NCBI GenBank assembly: GCA_905233785.1
Contig: CAJOCV010000007.1
Location: 1-28,361 of the forward strand
Reading direction: 5' to 3'
DNA: 28,361 nucleotides
Source: an uncultured Oscillospiraceae bacterium
GTDB lineage: Bacteria > Bacillota > Clostridia > Oscillospirales > Oscillospiraceae
Shown here: positions 5,804 to 13,631 of the stretch, one piece after another
Layout of the letters: each line of letters begins with the position of its first letter
How positions within the stretch are numbered: position 1 is the first letter of the stretch
Program-made: the position numbers and the translations under genes
Notes under the pieces: model-generated
The model's database searches: none
What the model saw: the letters and a program-made list of their open reading frames with translations, nothing else
What the model was told of the DNA's origin: nothing

Positions 5804-8521
5804 TTATGTATGATGCTTAAATCCCCCTTTCCTTCCGATCTTCAGTGCAAGCCACAGCAGGGGGCTGAGCGCAAGCACTGAACCTGCGGTATAACATACC
5901 ATCGCTCCGAAGCCTCCGGTAGCGGGCAGGTTCACAAAGAATTTGTTGTTGAAGCAGCTCTCCTCGGCTTCCTGATCGGCATAGTCCAGGATGGAGCTAT
6001 CAACAGAGATACGCCGCCAATTGTCGATCACCGTAACGCTCGCTCCGCTTTCCATCAGGGCGTTGATCTCTTCCGGCACATTGTCGGGAGCGGCAGGGTC
6101 TGTGGCGTAGAAATAGAATACCGAATCGCTGAGGTTAAAGTCCTCAGGAGCTTCGATCTCCTTGGCATAGTAGAGTGTTTCCAACTCAAGACCGGCGGAG
6201 TGGAAGTAGACCACATCGAGATCTCCGCCCGGCACGTATCTGTCATAGTTGCCGTACGGCAGCGGCGATAGCACCTGTCTCGAACCTCGGACAAAGTACA
6301 TATGCCGCTCCAGCTCGTCGCTTCCATCGCTCGCGCTCTCGACAACGGACTTGGCAATCATAACATCGTCGCTTGCGCGGAAGAGGCCAAAGGACGCGCC
6401 GAGAGGCGGATTGCCGTCCTCATAGCTCTTGCGGAGGTTGAAGATGTAGAACCAGCCGTCGCTGTCCGCGGAGGATTCGGAGGAGTTGTAATCCACCGAA
6501 ATGCTCTGGGAGATGGCCGTGCCCACGATCTCAACCGTGTTGTCCACAAGGCTGCTGTCCGTATTGGGCGGGAGAATCACAGGATAAGTCACAAAGTACT
6601 GGTATGCGCCGACGTCGGTGAGCGTAATGGAGAAGCCGTTTTGCTGCCGCACAATGCTGAAATCCGTACCCTCCGTCAGAGCTGTCGGCGATTCCTCCAC
6701 GGAGGCGCGCCGCGACACGGTGATGACAGCGTTTTCCGGGAGGATGCCGTTTGTCATTACGTCAAACAGGGTCTCATCCCCGCGTTCGCTGAGATCGAGG
6801 AAATTTGCGTTGAAGCTGATGGTGAAGCTTTTTTCCTCCGCCGAATAGGTCTTTCTCAGTAAGCCGTCCAGATTGCTGTTTGTGCTGATCGCCTGAACGG
6901 AGCTGCCATTCTGATTGAATAGCTCGGCGCGGTTGAGGAAGGTCTCGGTCTTGTTCTTGCCGTAATACTGTTGACCGTAGGTATCCAAATAGGAGACGAC
7001 CAGGGTTCGATCCTCGTTCTCACCCCAGCACAGGCACCAGCCGGGATAGCGCTCCACCAGCTCCTCCAGCGCCGTTACCTGATGGCCGTTTGTGTGCGGC
7101 GTTCGGTTGAGCAGATAGAGGAAGCCGCTGTCACGATCCAGATAGTAGGCGATCCTCTGTGTCGGATCCTCATATGCCTGGTCAATGGGAAGCAGCGGCG
7201 TCCCGTCAAGCGTAACCTCAAAGAAGCCGTTGTCCGCATTCATGGTAAAGCCGTTATAGGTACCCGTCGAGAGCGAGAGCGAGCTCATGTCCTGCAGGCG
7301 GTAGAACTGACTGTAATCGTTCACCGCGTGGGGGATCGTGGCTGTGACGCTGTAGTGATAGGCGTAGGCGCTCGATTCCCAGACCGCGCTCTTGCCGAGC
7401 GCCATCGGCGTGGCGCTGCGGTTACTCGTCAAAGCGCAGAGCAGGTTGAGCTGACGGACGGTGCTGATGCCGACCGTGCGGAAAGCAAACCAGTAGCAGT
7501 CGTCCTGATAGGCAACACGCATCTGCGCACTGTTGCCGATGCCGACCCAATCCGCCGCGTAGGTTTCCAGCGCGACGGGGACGTTGTTGCGGTTCATAAA
7601 CAGCCGGAAGTTCGGGCTGTAAACCTTCCAGTAATATACGGTGCCCCAAACCTGATAGTTTTCCAGCAGGGTGCCGCTGCCCTCTCGGTAGGCCGCGAGG
7701 TTGAAGGCAAACCCCTCGCCGTGCACCAGCCCCGCGTCAACCTCCTTGCCGGTGGCGGCGTTGGTGATGGAGTAGCGCACCGTCGCGCCGTCGCTCTCCA
7801 GCTCGACCCAGGTCTCATCCTCCTCGATCGGGAAGGGCAAACCGCCCGGATTTTCCTCTCCAAGCAAATTGTACAGGCCAAGGTTGTCCGCCGCGAGCGC
7901 GGCTGCCCTGCGCTTCGCCCTGAGCGGTACCGTCTCCTCCGTTTCGGCTATGTCGCCCTGCGGGCTCTCGGCGTCCTCGGGCAGATAGGGTTCGCCGTCT
8001 TCATTGACCAGAACCAGTTCCTCGCTGCCGCCCTCCAGCAGAAGCGCAGCCTCATCCGGCGTGATGCTCTCCGGGGCTTCGCCCTCAGCCTGCGCGATCG
8101 GCTCCACCAGTTGCGCCGGATTCAGACAGGCGTCGCTGTGGGTGTGCTCCGTCAGCGTGCAGACCAGCGCGCCGTCACAATAGCAGCCCTCGTCATGCAT
8201 ATGCTCATAGGCATGGCCGCAGATGTATTTCTCCGGCTCCGCCTCCACGACCAGGCAGTGCTCATCGTGCTGATGCTCTGTCCGCTGGCAGATCAGCACC
8301 GTCTCCCCCTGCTCGTTGAGCGCATAGCAGGCCACGCCGTGGGTATGCGCCTCCAGCCCGCAGACATAAGCGCCGTTCATTGTCAGTGCCGGCAGGATCA
8401 GCGAATAGCTGGTAACACAGACCACCAGACACGCAACCGTCAGCAGCACTTTGAACCAAACGCTTCTGCGCTCATGCTGAAGCAGCAGACTTTTCAGTTT
8501 TCGATTAAAACTGAATCTCAT
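5804..8521 (-). CDS. Large LPATG surface protein, probable pilus tip adhesin, with four Cys/His repeats
   Basis: This 905-aa protein has a long N-terminal signal/anchor (about residues 22-47, VLLTVACLVVCVTSYSL). Four spaced copies of a C-x4/5-H-x-H-x3-C motif follow at residues 54-65, 78-89, 101-113 and 121-132. Then come an acidic linker (about 135-210) and a long region of probable beta-rich domains. A SpaA-like stretch (FNLRKSYEDGNPPLGASFGL) lies in the C-terminal third. The sorting signal LPATG is at 865-869. It is the first and largest gene of the pilus operon, the usual place for the tip adhesin. No von Willebrand A motif (DxSxS) was found. The ATG at 8521 is chosen because GAGG precedes it by 6 bases. 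The ligand is unknown. Confidence 0.85.
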   Translation of the reverse strand: MRFSFNRKLKSLLLQHERRSVWFKVLLTVACLVVCVTSYSLILPALTMNGAYVCGLEAHTHGVACYALNEQGETVLICQRTEHQHDEHCLVVEAEPEKYICGHAYEHMHDEGCYCDGALVCTLTEHTHSDACLNPAQLVEPIAQAEGEAPESITPDEAALLLEGGSEELVLVNEDGEPYLPEDAESPQGDIAETEETVPLRAKRRAAALAADNLGLYNLLGEENPGGLPFPIEEDETWVELESDGATVRYSITNAATGKEVDAGLVHGEGFAFNLAAYREGSGTLLENYQVWGTVYYWKVYSPNFRLFMNRNNVPVALETYAADWVGIGNSAQMRVAYQDDCYWFAFRTVGISTVRQLNLLCALTSNRSATPMALGKSAVWESSAYAYHYSVTATIPHAVNDYSQFYRLQDMSSLSLSTGTYNGFTMNADNGFFEVTLDGTPLLPIDQAYEDPTQRIAYYLDRDSGFLYLLNRTPHTNGHQVTALEELVERYPGWCLCWGENEDRTLVVSYLDTYGQQYYGKNKTETFLNRAELFNQNGSSVQAISTNSNLDGLLRKTYSAEEKSFTISFNANFLDLSERGDETLFDVMTNGILPENAVITVSRRASVEESPTALTEGTDFSIVRQQNGFSITLTDVGAYQYFVTYPVILPPNTDSSLVDNTVEIVGTAISQSISVDYNSSESSADSDGWFYIFNLRKSYEDGNPPLGASFGLFRASDDVMIAKSVVESASDGSDELERHMYFVRGSRQVLSPLPYGNYDRYVPGGDLDVVYFHSAGLELETLYYAKEIEAPEDFNLSDSVFYFYATDPAAPDNVPEEINALMESGASVTVIDNWRRISVDSSILDYADQEAEESCFNNKFFVNLPATGGFGAMVCYTAGSVLALSPLLWLALKIGRKGGFKHHT

Positions 8522-8539
8522 AAACAGCCTCAAATCCTT

Positions 8540-8561
8540 GCCCGTTCCGGAACGGACGGGC
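8540..8561 (-). promoter_or_regulatory. Hairpin in the leader of the pilus operon
   Basis: GCCCGT (8540-8545) pairs with ACGGGC (8556-8561), with an inner palindrome TCCGGA. It lies in the roughly 90-base leader between the pilus promoter and the adhesin start, just upstream of the ribosome site. It may influence translation or transcript stability. On the plus strand it is followed by TTTT, but no plus-strand gene ends here. Confidence 0.4.
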
Positions 8562-8616
8562 TTTTATCAGATGGATCGCTTCCATTGATATTACAAATCA
8601 TTACACGTCAAAGGAT

Positions 8617-8645
8617 ATAATACACCTTTTTGTAAAGTATTGCAA
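8617..8645 (-). promoter_or_regulatory. SigA-type promoter of the pilus operon
   Basis: On the minus strand the -35 box is TTGCAA (8640-8645) and the -10 box is TATTAT (8617-8622), with 17 bases between them. The surroundings are AT-rich compared with the neighbouring genes. The predicted start is about 8610, giving a leader of about 90 bases before the adhesin gene. Confidence 0.7.
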
Positions 8646-8697
8646 GTCTTTTGAGAATTTATTACACCGATTTTTTTATAAACTTACTGCGTTGAAG

Positions 8698-9297
8698 TTA
8701 CCGCGTTAAATTGCCGATCCGGTTCAGCGGCCAGACGCGAAATACAACCCTGCCGCAGAGATCATCGTAGGCCACGCAGCCTACGACGGAATTGCGGCTG
8801 TCCAGGGAGGTCGTGCGGTGGTCGCCGATGACGAAATACTGCTCCTGCGGCACCTCAAAGGGAAATTCCAGGTCACACTCGCCCAGCGACTTTTCCGTCG
8901 TGTAAGGCTCGTCCAGATACTGCCCGTTGACGTACACATTACCATCTTCGTCGATCTCGACCGTCTCCCCGGGAAGGGCGACGCAGCGCTTGACCAGCAG
9001 CTTGTTGCCGTAGTAGAAAGCAACGATGTCGCCGCGCTGCACTTCGCTCGTCGCCACGGAAATCACGATATCCCCTTCCTCCAGCGTGGGCGACATGGAG
9101 CCGCCGTACATCTCCAGGATTGGGAGCCACAGCATTGCAATCAGCACCGTGACAGCGGCCACCACCACCAGCGTGAAGGCCGTCGTGGCCAGGGTGCGAA
9201 GGTAGCGCCGGCGATATTCGATATGCCGAAGCTCGCCGCGAAGCTGCGCCAGCGTCGGTTTGTCGCGAAGTTTTCGTTTTTGAAAGGGAAGCCTCAT
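8698..9297 (-). CDS. lepB: Signal peptidase I
   Basis: This is a 199-aa type I signal peptidase with one membrane anchor (about residues 40-62). The catalytic serine is in GGSMSPTL, the general-base lysine in LLVKRCVALPGE, and the conserved C-terminal box is VIGDHRTTSLDSR. It removes signal peptides from secreted proteins outside the membrane. It is the last gene of the five-gene operon driven from 12291 and lies directly upstream of the pilus promoter. Sortase-pilus loci often carry their own signal peptidase or SipA-like helper (family knowledge), so a dedicated role in pilin processing is plausible. The start follows GGAG by 6 bases. Confidence 0.93.
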   Translation of the reverse strand: MRLPFQKRKLRDKPTLAQLRGELRHIEYRRRYLRTLATTAFTLVVVAAVTVLIAMLWLPILEMYGGSMSPTLEEGDIVISVATSEVQRGDIVAFYYGNKLLVKRCVALPGETVEIDEDGNVYVNGQYLDEPYTTEKSLGECDLEFPFEVPQEQYFVIGDHRTTSLDSRNSVVGCVAYDDLCGRVVFRVWPLNRIGNLTR

Positions 9298-9313
9298 ACA
9301 GTACTCCGGTACA

Positions 9314-9964
9314 TCAGCCGGCGCGCCGCGTCTGCTGACAGGATAGGATCAAGAATAGGACGCCGGTCACAAGCAAAGCCGGGATCGGCCAGAGCGTCCG
9401 GCCGGTTTGGGGAAGATGGCTGTCGTAGTAGCCCGGAGGCGCCGCCTCCTCGGCAAGCTTGACAACATGCACAGAAAAGCGCTCTCCGTCGATTTCGGTC
9501 TCCGCCGTGTAGCCGACAGGAAGCTCCGCCGTCAGCGTCAGTTCCTCGGCCGGATAGGAATCCTCCCAACGCGCCCCCCAGTGGTTCTGCGCGTTCAAAT
9601 GCAGGGTGTGAAGCTCCGTCCCTCCGTGCAGAACACGAACGCGTACCTCCTCCGGTACGTCCGCGTCTTCCGGCCATTCGAGCGCGAGGCTGTGCTCCAC
9701 AAGATCAAAGGCCGCGACCACCGGCGTCTCCAGCGTGGGGCTCGCGCTTGGCGCGGGCGCCATCGTCGGCGTCAGGGTCGGCGCTGTCACGGTTGGGAGC
9801 GGCGGCTCCTCCGGCTGCGCCCCACGGGAACAGCCCCGCAGAGAAAACACCAGCGCCCCCAGACACAGACACAGCAGCACGATCAGGATATAGCGCAGAA
9901 GCTTTCCCGACTTTGCCTGATGTATCTTTTGTTCCAGAAGCTGATCGAGCTGCGAATCGTTCAT
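9314..9964 (-). CDS. Bitopic membrane protein with Pro/Thr linker, Cna-B-like domain and LPQTG
   Basis: This 216-aa protein has a short cytosolic N-terminus (1-23, LDQLLEQKIHQAKSG) and a transmembrane helix (about 24-43). A Pro/Ala/Thr-rich linker follows (about 50-78). The outside domain (about 85-170, RVRVLHGGTELHTLHL to LPVGYTAETEIDG) looks like a Cna-B fold. LPQTG lies at 184-188, followed by a second hydrophobic segment and RR. The N-terminal helix is followed by GCSRG rather than a standard cleavage site, so it may remain anchored at both ends. It sits between the DivIVA-like gene and lepB. A role in linking cytoplasmic scaffold to surface assembly is inference only. Confidence 0.75.
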   Translation of the reverse strand: MNDSQLDQLLEQKIHQAKSGKLLRYILIVLLCLCLGALVFSLRGCSRGAQPEEPPLPTVTAPTLTPTMAPAPSASPTLETPVVAAFDLVEHSLALEWPEDADVPEEVRVRVLHGGTELHTLHLNAQNHWGARWEDSYPAEELTLTAELPVGYTAETEIDGERFSVHVVKLAEEAAPPGYYDSHLPQTGRTLWPIPALLVTGVLFLILSCQQTRRAG

Positions 9965-9976
9965 GAGCTTTTATCC

Positions 9977-11428
9977 TCACGGCTCGCGGGATTCAGCGTC
10001 CTCCTCCGTCTCGGAGAAGCCCACCCGCCTGCGGGAGAGTTCAAACACAAGCCCCTGATATTGCGAAATTTCCTCCTGCAGCTGCTGCAGCGCACGGGCG
10101 CGGATACCGTCCAGACGATCCGTCATGGCCTTGTACTTGGCGCGCTCCTTGCGATAGCTCTCGCCCGCGGACGCGATCAGGGCTTCCGCTTCTCTCTGTT
10201 TCTGCTGCGCGGCCTCCTGCGCCTGTCTGAGCTGCGCCGCGGCCTCTTCCTTTTGCTTGTCCGCCTCGGAGCGGGCGCGGGCGAGCACCTCCTCCGCCTC
10301 GCGCTGCGCGGTGGCGTACATGGCCGTGGCCTTCTCCTGCGCCTGACGCAGAGCCTCGGCCTTGCGTTCCTCTAAGTGCGCTTTCTCCTCGTCGAGCTCG
10401 GCAAAGCGCCGGTCAAAATCCTCCTGCAAGCCGCTGCGCTGGGCGTCGAGGGCTTGCTTTGCGTCGGCAAGCTCGGCCTCGGCCTGTTCGCGCAGGGTCT
10501 TGAGCGTCTCCTCGGCATGATCGCGGAGCGTGTCCGCCTTCTCCTGCGCCTCGCGCAGGGTAGCCTCCGCTCCTTGCTCCGCCTCGCTCTTCATCTGCGC
10601 GCAGAGCTCTTCGATCTGCTGCTTGCGCGCAAGCACTTCGTTGAGCAGGCTCTCCTGCTCGGCCTTCGCGTTCTCCAACGCTTCCTGTGCGGCTTGGCGC
10701 TTTTCCTCGCCCTCCGCCTCAAGTGCCGCAAGGAAATCCTCGCGCTTGCGCGAAAGCTCCGTCTCCAGGGCCTCCGCTTCGGCGTTCGCCGCTTCACGAA
10801 GCTCCCTGGCCTTCTCCTCGGCCTCGGCGATGATCTGGCCGCGGCGGCGCTTGGCGTCAAGATAAATTTCCTCCAGCGTCTCCCGACTCTCCTGGTCGAG
10901 CTGCGCGCGATTCATCGCTTCTTTGAGCTCCTGCTGAAGGCGCTCCACCGTCCCACGAAGGGCGGAACGATCCCCCTCCGTCTGGCGAAGCATATCCTCC
11001 TTCTCCGAAAGCCGGGCTGTCAGCTCCGCCCTCTCCTGCTCCCGCGCAGATTCCAGGCCTTCGCGCTCCCGTGCCCAGGCAGCCTTCGCCTCCTCAGCCG
11101 CGGCGCTCATCTCCTCCAGCCTGGCCTGCTGCTCCCGGTTCAGCTCGAGCAGTTCCTTGACGCGCTGCTCGCCCTCGGTCTTGAGGCTGTCCGCCTTAGC
11201 GGAAAGCTGGGAACGCAGCGTCGTCAGCTCCTTTTGCAGAGCGGCGTTCTTTTCGCCCTGCTCCTTATACACTCTGGAAAAGAGCTTCACCAGCTCCTGC
11301 ATGTGCCGGAAGGCGTCCTCCTGATCTACGCCGCCGATCATGGACTTCTTAAATTGAAGACCCCGAATATAATCCGCAACGAGCTCCAGCCCCTCTTTGT
11401 TATCTGCGGGTGCTTTTTCAGTCGCCAT
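9977..11428 (-). CDS. DivIVA-like long coiled-coil protein
   Basis: This is a 483-aa, mostly alpha-helical protein. Residues about 15-60 (DYIRGLQFKKSMIGGVDQED, then AFRHMQELVKLF) resemble the N-terminal DivIVA/GpsB motif that senses membrane curvature. From about residue 60 to 455 the sequence is an almost unbroken coiled coil rich in Glu, Ala, Arg, Gln and Lys. The C-terminus is short and acidic. DivIVA-family proteins organise cell poles, septa and wall synthesis on the inner membrane face (family knowledge). It is much longer than typical DivIVA (about 160-350 aa). Its neighbours are a small coiled-coil protein upstream and the LPQTG/Cna-B membrane protein downstream, which suggests a scaffold. 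The homology call is moderate because low-complexity coiled coils can mislead. Confidence 0.7.
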   Translation of the reverse strand: MATEKAPADNKEGLELVADYIRGLQFKKSMIGGVDQEDAFRHMQELVKLFSRVYKEQGEKNAALQKELTTLRSQLSAKADSLKTEGEQRVKELLELNREQQARLEEMSAAAEEAKAAWAREREGLESAREQERAELTARLSEKEDMLRQTEGDRSALRGTVERLQQELKEAMNRAQLDQESRETLEEIYLDAKRRRGQIIAEAEEKARELREAANAEAEALETELSRKREDFLAALEAEGEEKRQAAQEALENAKAEQESLLNEVLARKQQIEELCAQMKSEAEQGAEATLREAQEKADTLRDHAEETLKTLREQAEAELADAKQALDAQRSGLQEDFDRRFAELDEEKAHLEERKAEALRQAQEKATAMYATAQREAEEVLARARSEADKQKEEAAAQLRQAQEAAQQKQREAEALIASAGESYRKERAKYKAMTDRLDGIRARALQQLQEEISQYQGLVFELSRRRVGFSETEEDAESREP

Positions 11429-11443
11429 ACCTTTTCCCTCTTG

Positions 11444-12001
11444 TTACTTATTCTTCCTGCGCATTTCGGAAAACGCGCTGTCAAACATCGCGTCCACCGG
11501 ATCGCTTTTCCTCTGTTTTGTCGCGCTTTCCCGCCTGGGCGGCGGCGCGGACGACTTGGCGGCCGGCTTTCTCTCCGCTTCCTGTCTTTTTTTGAAGCTC
11601 GGCTTCTCTGCCGCCTGGTTTTTTACGGTCTTCGGCTTCTCGGCTGTCTTTTCGGGTATCGCAGGCTCCCCGCGAAGACGGGAGGCCTCGGCCTGCGCGT
11701 TGCTGAGAATCTGCGAAGCCTGCCGCTTCGCCGCTTCTATGATCGCGTCACCCTTCTGGTTCAAGTCCTTGATATTTTCCAGATACTGCTGAGCCGCCTT
11801 GTCCGCCGAGGTGAAAACATTGTTAAGCTCCATCGCAGCGTCCGCCATGGAACCGGCCGTCGAGACCGCGATCGTCTTGCTCTTCACCTGCTGCTCCAGA
11901 AGCGCGACCTTCGCCTCCAGCGCTTCATTCGCCTCTGCCTGTTCGATCAGCAGTTCTATCAGCGCAGCTCTGTTCAATCTGCGCAGCTGTTTATCCGTCA
12001 T
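11444..12001 (-). CDS. Coiled-coil protein of unknown function, basic C-terminus
   Basis: This is a 185-aa protein. Residues 1-45 form a helical start (MTDKQLRRLNRAALIELLI) running into a coiled coil. Residues about 50-115 are a conserved-looking segment (AGSMADAAMELNNVFTSADK, then AAQQYLENI). The last 65 residues are a Lys/Ala/Pro-rich disordered tail ending in a short amphipathic stretch (DAMFDSAFSEMRRKNK). It begins 11 bases after the XRE regulator gene and ends 15 before the DivIVA-like gene. I have the impression that similar short proteins occur beside surface-assembly genes in gut Clostridia, but I cannot assign a function. The ATG at 12001 is preferred over a TTG three codons earlier. 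Confidence 0.7.
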   Translation of the reverse strand: MTDKQLRRLNRAALIELLIEQAEANEALEAKVALLEQQVKSKTIAVSTAGSMADAAMELNNVFTSADKAAQQYLENIKDLNQKGDAIIEAAKRQASQILSNAQAEASRLRGEPAIPEKTAEKPKTVKNQAAEKPSFKKRQEAERKPAAKSSAPPPRRESATKQRKSDPVDAMFDSAFSEMRRKNK

Positions 12002-12012
12002 ATCCTGCAACC

Positions 12013-12264
12013 CTATTTGCGTATCTTTCTTCCGTTTCGATAACGATCTACACGCGGTTTAACATTATGCTCCCGCACCAACAGCTCGCTCAACTCACAG
12101 TCCAGCGCCTCACAAATCAAATCAAAGTGATCGAGATTGATGCGCTCGGCGATGTCGTGATAATAATCGTTGATGGTGGAGGGTCGTATTTTCGTTGCGC
12201 GCGCCAGATCAGCCTGCGTCCAGCGAAGCTCTCCCAGCTTCTGCGACAGCATAATGTGAATCAT
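12013..12264 (-). CDS. Small XRE-family (Cro/CI-type) DNA-binding regulator
   Basis: This 83-aa protein is almost entirely a helix-turn-helix domain (residues 3-65): LSQKLGELRWTQADLARATK followed by the recognition helix IRPSTINDYYHD and a third-helix region DHFDLICEALDCELSELL. The tail is short and basic. The start at 12264 is preferred because GGAGG lies 9 bases upstream; an ATG three codons earlier abuts that site. As the first gene of the surface-assembly operon, it probably autoregulates. A palindrome lies just upstream over the position of a -35 box. Confidence 0.88.
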   Translation of the reverse strand: MIHIMLSQKLGELRWTQADLARATKIRPSTINDYYHDIAERINLDHFDLICEALDCELSELLVREHNVKPRVDRYRNGRKIRK

Positions 12265-12290
12265 CGAATTCATCCTCCAATTTAACTAAT

Positions 12291-12299
12291 ATAATATCA
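12291..12299 (-). promoter_or_regulatory. Extended -10 promoter of the XRE/DivIVA-like/lepB operon
   Basis: On the minus strand this reads TGATATTAT, a TGn extended -10 element. It is about 27 bases upstream of the XRE start codon and in AT-rich DNA. There is no good -35 hexamer at the expected spacing; that place is taken by the palindrome at 12309-12320. Confidence 0.5.
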
Positions 12300-12301
12300 C
12301 A

Positions 12302-12330
12302 TTTTGTTAGAAACGTTTCTGTTTTGTTAG
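12302..12330. promoter_or_regulatory. Candidate operator: palindrome flanked by direct repeats
   Basis: AGAAACGTTTCT (12309-12320) is a perfect 12-bp palindrome. It is bracketed by two identical 9-mers TTTTGTTAG at 12302-12310 and 12322-12330, 20 bases apart. It covers the -35 position of the promoter for the XRE-led operon, so XRE binding is a reasonable guess. Confidence 0.5.
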
Positions 12331-12575
12331 TTTATTACGCTTCACGTTACGTTGTCGCGTTTTACGTTATTGTTTTGTTTTTGGCTGTCTGGTTCCGAAA
12401 TCCAACTGAACTTCGCTGTTTTTAGTCCTTTCCGCTGGTATAAAGTGAAGGATAATCGAGGTTAAATTCATTATGTAAACAGATATATGTCAATAAAACT
12501 TCACAGGTCTCTCAGGTCAGAAACGGTTCGGAAACAGCCATTCCGACATTGTTTTCTTTTTGTAATATTCGGGAG
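12331..12575. other. Intergenic DNA, no gene seen
   Basis: This AT-rich spacer lies between the XRE operator and the terminator of the LCP gene. It contains several TTACG/ACGTT words between 12334 and 12370, possibly further protein-binding sites. No ORF with a ribosome site and no RNA gene is apparent. Confidence 0.5.
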
Positions 12576-12619
12576 AAAAGAAGGGACTGTGAGAAACGCG
12601 GTTTTTCACAGTCCTTCTT
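12576..12619 (-). terminator. Rho-independent terminator of the polysaccharide-control operon
   Basis: GGACTGTGA and TCACAGTCC form a stem around a loop containing aaaaccgcgtttc, at 12584-12614, extended by AAGAAGG/CTTCTT pairing. On the minus strand it is followed by TTCTTTTCT. It begins immediately after the LCP stop codon. Confidence 0.85.
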
Positions 12620-12620
12620 T

Positions 12621-13631
12621 TTATTGCTCCGGTTCGAACATGAGCCGCAGGATTTGACGCTGCAGCGCATCCTGATCTGGGTAAAACTCGATATAGATGT
12701 CGCCGAGGACGGCCTCGCCCTCTACGGTTTCAATGCCCGCGAAGCTGTATTCCTTCCATGTCTCCGCAAGCTCGGCAAGCTCTGTCACATCCAGATCGGA
12801 AACCATGGTACCGGAGAGCTCCGTCGCAAGACGAAGGGCAAAGCTATCATCCTGATCGAGATTCAGCCGCAGCTGTTCATACAGGCTCTGCATATACACA
12901 CGCTGACGCGCCATACGATTGAGGTTGGACGCATCGTTCATGGCGCCGCGCGCCTGGATAAAGCTGAGCGCCTGTCCCCCCTGAAGTCGGACAGTCGTCC
13001 CCCGCGCGAGAGCGGGATCGACGCGGCTGAAATCGTCCTCAATATAGACCGGCACGCCGCCTACAAGATCCGTGAGCGTCGGAACCGCGTCGAGCGTCAG
13101 TGTGCTGTAATGCTCCATCGGGACGCCGTAGAGGAGCTTGGAAACCGCGTCCGTCGTGTAGCGGGCGCTGTCGCGTCCCCCACTGCCGAAGGTATGCGCC
13201 AGGGCAAGCTGCCCGGTGAAGCTTTTGAGCTTGCGCCCGGCAAGACCGTAGCGCTGGATCTCCGCCATCGTATCGCGGTTGATGTGCAGCGCGTTCAGCG
13301 TTTTCCTGTCATGATCCGCGATCAGCAGAATCAGAAAGTCCGACTGCTGATCATTTACATAATCAAGCGGATCCAGCTTCTCGGTCGAGAATTTGTCCAG
13401 TCCGATGACAAGATAGGTCTCGATCCCGTCACGCATGCGATACCGCTGCCCCTCATATTGCAAAACAGGCCGCAAACTGGGGACATAGCTCTCATCCACA
13501 ACGGAGTCTCGCTCCAGCGCAAGCTCGTGCTGCTCCCAAAGATAGACAGCGAGAAGCCCCGCCAGGATCAGCGCCGCGAGAACGCCGACCAAAAGCAGCG
13601 ATCGCTTATCGCCGCGCGTCTTCCGCCGCAT
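12621..13631 (-). CDS. LCP-family (LytR-CpsA-Psr) glycopolymer ligase
   Basis: This 336-aa membrane-anchored protein has one N-terminal membrane segment (about residues 12-32), then the LCP domain at about 70-275. Visible LCP hallmarks are QSDFLILLIADHDRKT, LNALHINRDTM (the acidic/Arg active-site region) and the C-terminal RxxxxxNRxxRQ box in ASNLNRMARQRVYMQ. LCP enzymes transfer lipid-linked polymers to peptidoglycan outside the membrane (family knowledge). It is the last gene of the operon. Its start shares one base with the stop of the secreted-protein gene, indicating translational coupling. In this position it likely attaches the polysaccharide controlled by the upstream kinase/phosphatase pair. 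Confidence 0.88.
   Translation of the reverse strand: MRRKTRGDKRSLLLVGVLAALILAGLLAVYLWEQHELALERDSVVDESYVPSLRPVLQYEGQRYRMRDGIETYLVIGLDKFSTEKLDPLDYVNDQQSDFLILLIADHDRKTLNALHINRDTMAEIQRYGLAGRKLKSFTGQLALAHTFGSGGRDSARYTTDAVSKLLYGVPMEHYSTLTLDAVPTLTDLVGGVPVYIEDDFSRVDPALARGTTVRLQGGQALSFIQARGAMNDASNLNRMARQRVYMQSLYEQLRLNLDQDDSFALRLATELSGTMVSDLDVTELAELAETWKEYSFAGIETVEGEAVLGDIYIEFYPDQDALQRQILRLMFEPEQ

Noticed and set aside
4413..5813. Long plus-strand reading frame (466 codons) opposite the major pilin
   Set aside because: It is the mirror of a GC-rich coding gene; its product is Val/Gly-rich with no domain, and the minus strand has signal peptide, pilin motif and LPETG.
8540..8561. Plus-strand terminator in front of the pilus promoter
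   Set aside because: It has a GC stem and TTTT, but no plus-strand gene ends there; kept only as a leader hairpin.
6971..8620. Long plus-strand frame opposite the adhesin
   Set aside because: There is no recognisable domain or ribosome site, and it crosses the pilus promoter; codon-bias shadow of the real gene.
9294..9677. Alternative minus-strand frame overlapping the LPQTG/Cna-B protein
   Set aside because: The product is Arg/Gly-rich and lacks features; the LPQTG frame has membrane segments and a sorting signal.
10376..12043. Long plus-strand Leu/Arg-rich frame opposite the DivIVA-like gene
   Set aside because: This is the typical antisense product of a Glu/Ala/Arg coiled-coil gene; it spans two minus-strand genes.
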